A stretch of 64,000 nucleotides of DNA, from positions 123,414 through 187,413 of the forward strand of contig SADC01000181.1 of NCBI GenBank assembly GCA_004194705.1, given 5' to 3'. The notes below the pieces were generated by a model that saw only the letters and a list, made by a program, of their open reading frames with translations, searched no databases and was not told where the DNA came from. Position numbers and translations under genes: made by a program. Positions within the stretch are counted from its first letter, which is position 1. Every line of letters begins with the position of its first letter. This DNA is from Ditylenchus dipsaci (lineage: Eukaryota > Nematoda > Chromadorea > Rhabditida > Anguinidae). Below are positions 10,533 to 19,163 of the stretch, one piece after another.

Positions 10533-11460
10533 TCAAACTGTGAGATCTACACTTAGAATGTTATCCTTGATCCTTTCTCTGATCATGCCCATCCCAATAT
10601 TACTTGGCCACTTCCCGCAGGCTGCGCGGTTGCCGAAGTAGCAGACCAACACGCCGCATTCATTGCTTTCGAGCTCCTGATAAGCCACATTCTTGTTAAA
10701 GCAGATCCGCTCCTCCATGTTTTACTCGGTAGCTCCTCTTCTCTCCATCTTGGCTGTCAGGTATGCTCTAAAACATACAAAATTCACTGAGTCCAACAAT
10801 AACGAAGGCTTACATAGCCCGAGAATTACCACCGCCGCTTTTACTTCTGCTTGCTCGAAGTCCATAAAGACCTTGTTATAATCTGGAACCAGTCTGAGTC
10901 ACATCGACGCATCCAACACTGCATTGAAGACGATTTTTGTCGTCTTCTGCTTCATCAGGCCGCAGGCAATGACCATCTATCCCCTCTTGGCTTGAGTACG
11001 TCATCTGTTTTCACCGGCAGCTAAATCCGAGTAATGAAGACATCAATTAAAAAGATTGTTCAACAGAATACTTACAACTCCAGTTTACTAAATCAGGCGA
11101 GCGTATGTCAAGTGTCGCATCCATGGCACGATATTTGCATCTGGCTCTAATTCAAGAATCCCTGTTGCGTCACATCACCACGAGTTTCCATCTAAATCAC
11201 AAAATGAATGACGACATTTAATTTTTTTCATGTGTCTCATGTACCTCTCGACGGATTCCTTGGTGACCTTGAAGACAAATAAAATGATTACTAGAATGTG
11301 CAAAATGAAAGGATGCTTACTCGCCGCAGTGATAGCACGCGCAGTACTTCTTTTCCTCCTTTTCGTTGCAGATACGGAACGTATGATAGCCCTTTTCACT
11401 TTGCCTAACTGCTTTCATCTGCCCGAAATGTTTCAACTTGATCGAGCTGCAACATACAAA
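10533..11460 (-). pseudogene. decayed Mutator-like transposase with Ulp1/C48-like C-terminus
   Basis: Minus strand. Near 11390-11320 a zinc-finger-like stretch reads YHTFRICNEKEEKKYCACYH then CGE, which may be a FLYWCH-type finger. Near 10990-10840 come IACGLMKQKTTKI, LVPDYNKVFMDFEQAEVKAA; the NKVFMDFEQAEVKA pattern matches the acidic DFE motif of Mutator-like transposases. At 10718-10533 the last exon has ELESNECGVLVCYFGNR, the catalytic-Cys motif of Ulp1/C48 proteases, and ends in a stop. Several frame changes and stops separate these pieces; some may be introns. It lies in the private DNA of element 8464-11684. Family assignment is from motifs seen by eye. Confidence 0.55.
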
Positions 11461-12529
11461 GCAAAAAAACCTTTAAAGATAAAAAGGTACAGCCTACACG
11501 ACGTCCATAGCTTGATTATCTGTGTAGGCCTTCAAAACTTGTCTCGATATTTGAATTCAAATTAATTCGAAATTCGGCAAATGTCAAAATTTGCGAAACG
11601 TTTCGCAAAAAAGGACAAATGTCAAAATTTGCGAAACGTTTCGCAAAAAATGACAAATGTCAAAATTTGCGAAACGACTACGCACCTAAAAAGTCAAAAA
11701 TCCTCAAAACCAGCTCGAACTGTCCAGCTCCAAGTGTCCTTTATAAAATCAGCTCGAACTGTCCAGCTCGAAGTGTCCTAGCCCTCTGAAAGTAACTCAC
11801 ATCGCTCAGAATCACACCTCAGAAAGGCCAGAAGTCGCTGAAAGTTGTTTTTTCGGTGTTCAATAAAAGGGAGGTAAACTTTATGCGAAACTTTGATTGC
11901 CCGCGTCAGAATTCCACTTTGGTCGGCTTGATCGCTTAGAATATCACCCTGAACAATCCAGAACACCCTTAAACACTCTGAACCACTCCCAGCCAGTAAT
12001 TAACTACCCTAAACCAGTGTTTAGGGTAGTTTGGAGTGGTTAAAGCTGATTCTGGATGTTTCAGGGTGAGATTCTAAGCGATTATGGCATTCTGATGCGG
12101 GCAATCGAATTTAGCAACACATTTACCCCTCTCCTTTTAGTAAACCCGAAAAACAACTTTCACCAGCTTTTGGCCTTTCAGAGGTGCGATTCTGAGAGAC
12201 GTGACTTATTTTCAGACTATATAATTCGATTTTCTTGCAAAATGTCGATCAAAACTTACGCAATTCTTGCAATTATCAAATTTTGACGTCAAATTCATGA
12301 TAAGCATGGGTGATTTTCTTATAAAACTCAGAAATCATTGTAAAATTTCGAATTCCGTACAAGACAAAGAATATTTAAATTTTGAAAAATTTAATATTTA
12401 ATAATTGTTGTCTTAAGGAAAATTTGGAACTTAACATCAAATTATGAATTTTAAAGGCAGTTTTACAAGCAAATAGACCATGCTAAACCTGAATTTGGTG
12501 TCAAAATTATGCGCTTCTCTAGCGGGGTG

Positions 12530-13005
12530 AGAAAAAAGATTTACGTAAAAATGATTTTTTTCTTTTTAATTTTTCAAGTATCTTCTTAAGCACTCCCAGA
12601 GCTTCTTTTTTATTTCGATGCACTTTCTGGTGCAGTTTTCTATATCACAGAATTTTCTGGTTAGATTTAAATAAAATAGATAGTTTGTTGTGGTTCAACT
12701 TTCTTTGAGTTTCCCCAAGATCTTAATTTTGCGATGATTGTGATTGAGCTTGGTTGTGTACGTAAATTTCAGAGGTCGGCAGCAAAGTGACTGCACTAAA
12801 TTGGGAACTTAGTTTATAAGCCGTCAAAAACGAGTCCCTCGTGGATGCTATGAGCAAACTTTAAAAATGAGTTCCAAAAGTTTAGAGAAAAGATTGAATA
12901 TCTGGCTTGTCAAATAGGTGTTGTGTTAAAAGTGTTGAAAAATATTTTCACACTATTTAAATATGTGCTTATAGGCCTGCCTTGTTCTAAATTACCAAAT
13001 TTACT
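12530..13005. other. interior of outer element, no gene
   Basis: AT-rich, no open frame of note, no recognised repeat unit other than a short related C/T patch. Belongs to the right part of the 6677-13149 element. Confidence 0.35.
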
Positions 13006-13167
13006 GGTAGAAATCAGTAATTTACTGGTAAAAATCAGTAATATACCGGTAGAAATAAGTATTTTGTTTGAAATTCGAATTTATTGGTGAAAATAAATAA
13101 TTTACTGGTGACAAGTAGTATTTTACTGGGTGAAAACGATTTGAGCCTCTTTAAAATTTGCTTTAGA

Positions 13168-13960
13168 ATGCAAATTTTTCTTCGGAGTCTCCTACTAAAC
13201 AACAAAAGTGCTTTAAATTGCAAGCTGTGCAACAGGAGGTACACCACAACAAGTGGTCAATCCATCATTGACCAGAAGCCATATGCTTTGAACAGGGGAA
13301 TCACCAAGGTTGGCCAATTTTTTGATATGGTACAATATTGGTAGACAAACTTGGAGTTAACGTTACGTTGTATTGGACTAGAAAAAGATTGTATGCGCAC
13401 GTTTATCCATTCTTTTGAAGTTTTCTGCTGCCTTTAAAGGGTATTATAAAATCACGAATATAAAATTAGATGCGAAAAGGCTAATAAAGATTGAACGGTC
13501 CCTGCCTTTAATTGCGGTTTAACGCAGTAGAAAGCCTTTAAAGGACCATGGTTTTTGCGCGCAGTGGTATGTGCAATATTTGAATTGGAGGGGGACACTT
13601 CTCTTTGGTCTCTCACTATACTCTTTCGAGTCATTTCGAATTACTCGAAAGAGTACAGCATTCGACGAAAGAGAAGTGTTCCGCCACCAATTCAAATATT
13701 GTTCATTCCACTGCGTACAAAAACAATGGTCCTTTAAGAGGGGCATAACAGTGAGCTAAGGTGAAAAAATGCGGAGCAAAGGGTTATTACGGCTCAGAGT
13801 ACAACATTTTTTATCCCGTATCTATATTTTACTGTATTTGCAGATATGCCTAGTAGCTGTTGGTTCCATGTATGTAGGTGGCAAAATAGCTCAGAAAGCA
13901 GCCACTTTTCTGGAAGAAAATGAAATATTTGTACATTCCGAGGACGACGATGATGATTGA
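13168..13960 (+). CDS. SMDT1: EMRE, essential MCU regulator (mitochondrial calcium uniporter subunit)
   Basis: Two exons, 13168-13329 and 13844-13960, joined in phase 0 (ATG|GTACAA donor, TTTGCAG acceptor), give 92 residues. The first 30 or so are basic and Ser/Thr-rich with few acidic residues (MQIFLRSLLL..., CNRRYTTTS), as expected for a mitochondrial presequence. A QKP motif precedes one membrane segment (MICLVAVGSMYVGGKIAQ). The end, FLEENEIFVHSEDDDDD, matches the conserved EMRE C-terminus (LLEE-x-[DE]-IFV plus poly-Asp). EMRE spans the inner mitochondrial membrane, holds MCU open and contacts MICU1 through its acidic tail; it is known from animals. The intron holds a TTAA-flanked MITE. 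A 6.5-kb transposon sits 10 bp before the ATG, so the normal promoter is displaced. AATAAA is at 14021. This is the only complete copy here. Confidence 0.9.
13542..13733. mobile_element. TTAA-flanked palindromic MITE in the EMRE intron
   Basis: TTAA at 13538-13541 and 13734-13737. Termini AGGACCATGGTTTTTGCGC and the inverse of AGGACCATTGTTTTTGTACG; nearly the whole 192 bp is palindromic. Empty sites are visible in EMRE intron copies at about 36052-36075 and 41500-41520, where GCCTTTAAAGGGCATAC-like sequence is uninterrupted. TTAA targeting suggests piggyBac-type mobilisation. Confidence 0.82.
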
Positions 13961-14250
13961 TGCAACACACAAAACATAACATTAATATTGTAAAAAGGTG
14001 CGAGTAGTGAAATTTGTATAAATAAATTCTTTTAAATCATCAAGATTGTTTATTGTGTCAAAATTACAAAAGAAATAATCAGCAGCAAATTTTGGTTAGC
14101 CATAAATAAATATTTAGAAGAGGCACATTAGCCAAAAACCCATTAGTGGTGATTTTCGATTCTATAACACCAATAGCCAATACAATTAAGGAAGATGAGA
14201 TAATAGACAAAAGATTAAGTAAGATGATAAGCATTAATGGCTGTGATCAT
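13961..14250 (+). promoter_or_regulatory. EMRE 3-prime region with poly(A) signal
   Basis: AATAAA at 14021-14026, about 60 bp after the stop. The following sequence (GATTGTTTATTGTG..., AATCAGCAGCAAATTTTG...) is repeated at 30.63-30.78, 31.1-31.38 and partly 61.66-61.76 kb next to EMRE exon copies. It therefore travelled with the gene. Confidence 0.55.
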
Positions 14251-14254
14251 AGTC

Positions 14255-14566
14255 GGGGTCAACATTGTTGACTCTCAACAACATTTTGTTGACCCTCAAC
14301 AAAAATGTTGACCCCAAATGTTGACCCTTAATGTTGACCCCACCCTCAGCATTGTTGACCTCAACAACGTTGACCCCTCAACATTTGTTATTGACCCCAA
14401 AATGTTGACCCCAAATGTTGATAGCACCTTCAACATTTTACCCTCAACATTTTGTTTACCCCAATGTTGACCCTCAACATTTTTGACCTGAAAATTGTTG
14501 ACCCTCAACTTTTTGACTAGAAAATGAACGTTGACCTCCTCAACAAAATGTTGACCCCTCAACATA
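14255..14566. repeat. GTTGACCCTCAACA word array
   Basis: About fifteen variants of TGTTGACCC(C/T)CAACATTTT in about 310 bp. The unit contains its own partial palindrome (GTTGA/TCAAC). It looks like one arrayed end of a transposon of the word-array kind. No inverted partner array was found in the window. Confidence 0.6.
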
Positions 14567-14575
14567 ATTTTTTAT

Positions 14576-15986
14576 GGCCGAAGCTTTTCCTTGATGCAAA
14601 AAGACTTCTTTTTGCTCCAAAGGACTTTTTTTTGCTGCTAATTTTGTCTGCTGCCAAAAGACTTCTTTTTTCTGCAAAAAGAATTTTTTTTGCTGCTAAA
14701 AGACTTTTTTTTGCTCCCAAAAGACTTTTTTTTTGCTGCTAATTTTGTCTGCTGCCAAAAGACTTCTTTTTTTCTGCAAAAATACTTTTTTTTGCTGCTA
14801 AAAGACTCTTCGTGCTGCAAAAGGACTTTTTTTGCTGCTAAATTACTTTTTTTGCTGCTAAAATACTTTTTTTGCTGCAAATATTGTTTTGCTTCTCATG
14901 CCTTCTTCGCAGCATTTTACACTAGAAATATCAATTTTATACATATTTTGTGGTCAATTCGTCCACAAAATTTTATCATCTCTCAGGAAAGAATAAACCA
15001 TGCTATTTAACCCAAAATTGTGTGCTGAAAACAGTTTGCTGAGACCAAAATGCTGTTTTGACTAATTGGAATCTCAATACCCTAGGTTATTTATGAAAAA
15101 AAACAGTACCCACTTTACTTCGGGGGAAATGCGCATTTTATAATAATTGGGAAGAGTGTTTAAACATCTTCTAAGTAATTGTTTTACGCAAGTTTTTAAG
15201 TTTTTATTTAATTTTTGCCCCTTAAATGAATAAGTACCAGGTAGTCGACGTTAAAATTAAAGGAATCATTCAGATTGAGCTTATAAATAATTATATCATG
15301 TCTAGAACAGTGCCTCGAGTACTTTAGTGTATATGAAAAGTCGGTTTTTGTCGCGAAATTTTCAGGCTGTACAGTCAAACCTCTATATTGCATCCCGCAA
15401 GGGACCGGCCAAGCCCGGATGCAATATAGAAGGTTGATAATAGGTAATTTATTTTCCGGCCAACCAAACCAAAACAAAAAACGCAGATGCAACATAGAGG
15501 TGGATGCAATATAGAGGGTTGCTATTTAGAGGTTTGACTGTACTCAAGTTATCCAGCCGGACCCCACCTGGAGAATAAGGGACTACCTAGGTTTCGAAAG
15601 TGGGATTTATTGACCTGTAGACAAATTGACGTGTGGACGGATTGGCGAATGCACGAATTGACCGTGGACGTATTGACTGTGGACGAATTGACCACAAAAT
15701 AGCATAACAATTGATATTTCTAGCAAAAATGCTGCGAAGAAGGCATGTGAAGCAAAACAATATTTGCAACAAAAAAAATATTTTAGCAGCAAAAAAGTAT
15801 TTTTGCAGCAAAAAGAAGTCTTTTTGCAGCAGACAAAATTAGCAGCAAAAAAAAAGTCTTTTGGGAGCAAAAAAAAGTCTTTTAGGCGCAAAAAAGTCTT
15901 TTAAGCGCAAAAAAGTCTTTTTGCAGCAAAAAAAGTCTTTTGGGAGACAAAAAGAAGTCTTTTTGCAGCAAGAAAAAGCTTTGCCC
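14576..15986. mobile_element. Mutator-like element, word TTTTTTGCTGCTAAAAGACT
   Basis: Perfect 9-bp TSD ATTTTTTAT at 14567-14575 and 15987-15995. Ends GGCCGAAGCTTTTCCTTG and the inverse of GGGCAAAGCTTTTTCTTG. Left array about 14585-14880 and right array about 15770-15980 consist of TTTTTTGCTGCTAAAAGAC words and their inverse. Inside the arrays, inverted arms share GCTTCTCATGCCTTCTTCGC and CAATTCGTCCACA. Open frames through the arrays are by-products of the repeat. Non-autonomous; contains the MITE at 15372-15540. Confidence 0.8.
15372..15540. mobile_element. pogo-like MITE
   Basis: TA at 15370-15371 and 15541-15542. Termini CAGTCAAACCTCTATATTGC and its partial inverse (AGAGGTTTGACTG). GATGCAATATAGA is repeated internally. 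169 bp, non-coding. Confidence 0.7.
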
Positions 15987-16184
15987 ATTTTTTATTGTCG
16001 GAATTATTTTTTTTGTTACTTCTTATTATTTTTGTTGAAAATCTATCTCATGCAGTTTAAATGCATCTTCACTGGTTTAGGTCATCGCAAGGGATCATCC
16101 CAGACCACCCAAACTCCTTAAACTACTACAAAAGCGATTCTAAAGGGTGATCTTTTCATTTTTTTTATTTTTCATTTTTTCGGG

Positions 16185-16460
16185 TTCCAAGTCCAGTTTT
16201 CTGAACTGATTCGGGCATGCTGAAGATGGTTTGACGATAGTAAAACGCCGTTTTGTCGGGTATTTTTTGAGTAGTTGCTAACGATTGATTTATCAAAATC
16301 AATCATTAGCGATAACTCAAAAATTTCTCTATAAAACGACATTTTACCACTGTCAAACCATCTTCAGCATGCTCGAATTAGTGCAGAAAAATTGTTTTGG
16401 AGCCGGAAAATGTAAAAAAATTTCACCCATGTGGACGAGCACTTGGTTTGGTCACTCTGA
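16185..16460. repeat. palindromic MITE family F (decayed copy)
   Basis: Arms share GTTTTCTGAACTGATTCGGGC / GAATTAGTGCAGAAAA and GATGGTTTGACGATAGTAAAA / inverse. Better copies at 21056-21357, 37010-37320 and 56840-57130 end in the short palindrome CCAAGTGGTCGTCCACTTGG. Confidence 0.55.
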
Positions 16461-16624
16461 ATGGAGTTCTGAGCGATTTTAAAGGGTGATGTAGAGGTCG
16501 CTGGCAGTGCTGGCAAACCGCTCTGCTAAAAGAGATTTTTTCGGGACCCAAATCTATTTTTATTTTCGAAATTTTAGTTAAAATCTTTTTTTTCGCCTCA
16601 AAATGGCAATAAGCACTAGAAATA

Positions 16625-17106
16625 CCGTATTTCCTCTAATAGAAGCCCCGGGCTTCTATTTTATGGATGCCCTCCAGGGGGCTTTTATTAGAGGGAGGGC
16701 TTGTATTAGAGGGGCGGGGGGGGGGTGGGGTCGGTATATTTTTTGAACTCGCCGCGCCGAAGTCGCGTAAAAAATTTTGAGTCATAATTTTTTTACGCCA
16801 TCTTCTGATCGCTTCTAATTTTTCACATAACATTGTTAAAACAGCGTTTAAAACATCAAAATCACTTACCATATTTCCTCTAATAGAAGCGCTCCCCTTA
16901 TTTAAAATCGTGTTTGTGGCAATGCGTTTTTGACCTATTTTTTAAAGACTGCTAACAGGCAAGTCACTGCTCATCTTGTAGCCAGTAAGATGAGCTGCAA
17001 AATAAGTGGTGACTTGCTGAAGAGCAGTCTTCAAAAAACAAGTCGAAAGCACAATGCCAAGAACACGATTTTGGATAGGGCGGGGCTTCTATTAGAGGAA
17101 ATACGG
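16625..17106. mobile_element. TACCGTATT-type element, word AGAAGCCCC
   Basis: TA at 16623-16624 and 17107-17108. Left terminus CCGTATTTCCTCTAATAGAA then GCCCCGGGC. The right terminus is the inverse. A third, inward-facing TACCATATTTCCTCTAATAG end at 16869 suggests an internal duplication or nested copy. Non-coding. Confidence 0.7.
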
Positions 17107-17108
17107 TA

Positions 17109-17455
17109 CCCTATAGTCATAGTTTAACCACTGTTTCTGTCGGAGGCGTTCTACCTGAATTTATTTTGGGTTATGTTAAGTTATGGCCTATAAAAAGTGT
17201 TCGAATTTCGTGATTCACCTGGTACTTTTTAAAAAAAGGTTAGAAAATCAAAAAGAAAAAAGCGAGACAAAAATTTGCTCCGAAATTAAGATAATTTTTC
17301 TGCGAAATATCTTCATGCCTTTTTTATCTGACTTATGCTGCCAACTTATTTTCTTGTTCCTGAAACGTGAACCTACGTCACTTCGTATCGTTCGTTGCTG
17401 ATTTTCTGCCGATGATTACTGCATAAAGCTATTTTTTAAACCAACAAAATACCCG
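17109..17455. other. no gene recognised
   Basis: AT-rich sequence with a 72-codon open frame that has no recognisable features. Nothing else seen. Confidence 0.35.
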
Positions 17456-18355
17456 CTTAAAAGAAGAATTCAATTTGCACCAAAAAAAATTCAATTTGCA
17501 CCACGGCGATTTGCACCAAATAAAATCTTTTTGCACCAAAAAGATTTTTTTGCACCAGAAAAAATCCATATCCATTTTTGTACACTAAAAGAAAAATGAA
17601 TGCGTTTAAATATATTACAAAGCCGACTACGTCCATCCCTTGTCGAAGTCGGACCATGGCGCGCAAATATATACAGAGACAATAAAATTTGTTGATAGGT
17701 TACACAATTTCCTGTTCAACACCGCAAAGTTTGTCTGTACCAAAGCAAAAAAAAAAAAAAAATCTTAAAAAAAAAATCTAAAAAAATCTTTTTTGCGGAT
17801 TATCTATATAGTGTTTGGCATGTGTGGGTGGGTCGCCACTTTTGACTTTGAACCCAATTTTTAGCCATTTTTTGCAAAGCTATGCCAAAAAATTTTCCGG
17901 AACACTCAAGCACAACATCTCAGCTTTCTTTTAAGCACAAACATTTATAATTGAAGTGGCTTCTAAAATTTTTTTCTTGCCCTCCAAATTAAAGTTGGTG
18001 GATTCTGGCCTGGATTTAGGGTGTATTTCGTGTTGAAGTACAATTTATGTCATTTTTTGCAAATTAATGTCGGATATCTAACCGGAACACTCAAGTACAA
18101 CATATTGGCTTTCGTTTAAGCACAAACACGTATAATTAAAGTTGCTTCTGAAAATTTTTTTCCTTGCCCTCCAAATTGGTGGTGGTACTTTATATTATCG
18201 GCAGGCGGTAGGTGAGGACAGGCGAGGATATTCGAGGGTAGGCGAGGTAGGCGAGGGTAGGCGAGGTAGAGAAGGTGGGTTAACAGGTAGGGTGCATGTT
18301 CTACCCGAATAACAGAGATAGTATCCGAAACACTAATGTTCCCGTACAACATAGG
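17456..18355. repeat. repeat block: TTTGCACCAAAAA array, 17.6-kb block and GTAGGCGAGG array
   Basis: 17456-17570 is an array of AATTTGCACCAAAAAAAA words. 17575-17820 is a block copied at 42.52-42.79 and 54.57-54.82 kb (contains AGCCGA..., GTCGAAGTCGGACCATGG). 17820-18160 repeats a CACTCAAGCACAACAT stretch twice and matches 42.80-42.99 kb. 18190-18275 is a GTAGGCGAGG tandem array, also at 62.39-62.43 kb. The block ends with the palindrome AGGCGCCGATAGGCGCCTG, which resembles a transposon terminus. No gene. Confidence 0.5.
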
Positions 18356-18524
18356 CGCCGATAGGCGCCTGCAGACCCTAGTATTTTAGTATTTGAAGTT
18401 CGGTGTACCATAGTGCAAATTAGTTATGGTTTTTTGTCATAACTTTTGTTGCGATTACTCCCATTATTAGTTTTTAATCAGATACGGAATCGATTTCGCT
18501 TTCTAATGAGTATAAATGTACAGT

Positions 18525-18700
18525 CGACTCTCGATTTAAGGATACCCGAAAAGTTCGTTCCCACCTAGTATAAGCCCGATTTTCGAAATTTGTCACCAGT
18601 TTTAATTTGACAGTCTGGTTGCAAATATTGCGAGAATTCCGATTTTGCCGATCGTTTTTAATCATGTGCTTTCATCATTAAAAAAGCAAAACTTCGATTT
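18525..18700. repeat. pogo-like terminus in the duplicated 18.4-22.4 kb block
   Basis: TACAGTCGACTCTCGATTTA then AGGATACCCGAAAAGTTCGT. The latter is the same inner motif as in the MITE at 22624-23038 (CCCCAAAAGTTCGTTCC). Copies at 54.96 and 62.67 kb. A partial inverse (AAAACTTCGATTTAAG) lies at about 18688. Confidence 0.5.
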
Positions 18701-19163
18701 AAGAAGAGCGATTTGTGCAGGATTAAAAGTTGGATTGGCATCATCAATATAATAATCTCTTAATTCCCTTAAAACTGCCCTTAAAACTAAAATGGAAAAA
18801 GAAAAAAAAACATCGCTAAAGAAGGCTGATTAGTTTCGTATGATATTTCGATTTTTATGAAATTTTTTGAAGAAATTTGGACATTCTGATATTGATGATG
18901 CTTACTCAACTTTTTTTCTGCACAAGTTTGTCTGACATTACAACACCGGGTTTCGACAAAGTATGGTTCTAAAACCACATTTAAAAACACAAAACTTGGA
19001 TCAATTTCCTGACATTATCCTTAACAGCTTTCAGCCCCCTTTAAAAAACGGACAGAAATTTTGGAACAACCTAATAAATAGTCATCACATATGCATTTTT
19101 TATTAAATTAATCAGGAAAATTAAAATTTTGCATCACAAAAAATCGTTTTAATTCGTGGCTCC

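Larger units (their letters stand above)
8464..11684. mobile_element. Mutator-like element, word GCGAAACGTTTCGCAAATTT
   Basis: Flanked by TCTAAAAAG (8455-8463) and CCTAAAAAG (11685-11693), 8 of 9 bases alike. The left end begins GGCATATAGACGTTTCGCAA and the right end is the inverse of GTGCGTAGTCGTTTCGCAA. Three left and two to three right copies of a roughly 50-bp unit follow, containing the palindrome GCGAAACGTTTCGC and ACATTTGTCC. Its own DNA right of the inner element (10381-11684) encodes the decayed transposase/protease on the minus strand. Confidence 0.72.
8052..11784. mobile_element. Mutator-like element, word CTTCGAGCTGGACAG
   Basis: Perfect 9-bp TSD TCTGAAAGT at 8043-8051 and 11785-11793. 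Ends GGTAAAACGACACTTCGAGC and (inverted) GGGCTAGGACACTTCGAGC lead into iterated GACACTTCGAGCTGGACAGT words. Without inserted material its own sequence is only about 0.5 kb, so it is itself non-autonomous. Nine-base TSDs fit the Mutator superfamily. Confidence 0.78.
7735..12520. mobile_element. second palindromic layer (arms about 7735-8042 and 11794-12520)
   Basis: The left arm contains ACACCAAATTCGGGTTAAGCA, TTTGCTTGTAAAA, TGATTTCTGAGTTTGATAAG and TTTGACGTCAAAATTT. The right arm carries the inverse of each, in the inverse order. The arms are imperfect. No TSD was found, so the exact limits are uncertain. The interior is occupied by the 8052-11784 element. Confidence 0.5.
6677..13149. mobile_element. 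outermost transposon layer, inserted just upstream of EMRE
   Basis: Long inverted ends at about 6693-6785 and 13020-13135 share CCAGTAAA(A)TACTACT, GAATTTCAAACAAAATACTT and ATTTCTACC(A/G)GTATATTA. Each has several CCAGTAAAT-type words. Flanking TTTAAAAT occurs at 6669-6676 and 13150-13157. The uninterrupted version of this site is visible at 41110-41141, where the same upstream sequence runs straight into EMRE exon 1. The outermost 15-20 bases of the two ends do not match well, so exact termini and class are uncertain. It encloses every other element from 6.8 to 13 kb. Confidence 0.65.

Noticed and set aside
8043..11793. a single very long hairpin of one origin
   Set aside because: Three different 9-base duplications and one 8-base duplication at successive depths show separate insertions.
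14524..15010. Lys/Phe-rich frames on both strands
   Set aside because: Translations of the TTTTGCTGCTAAAAG array of a transposon end.
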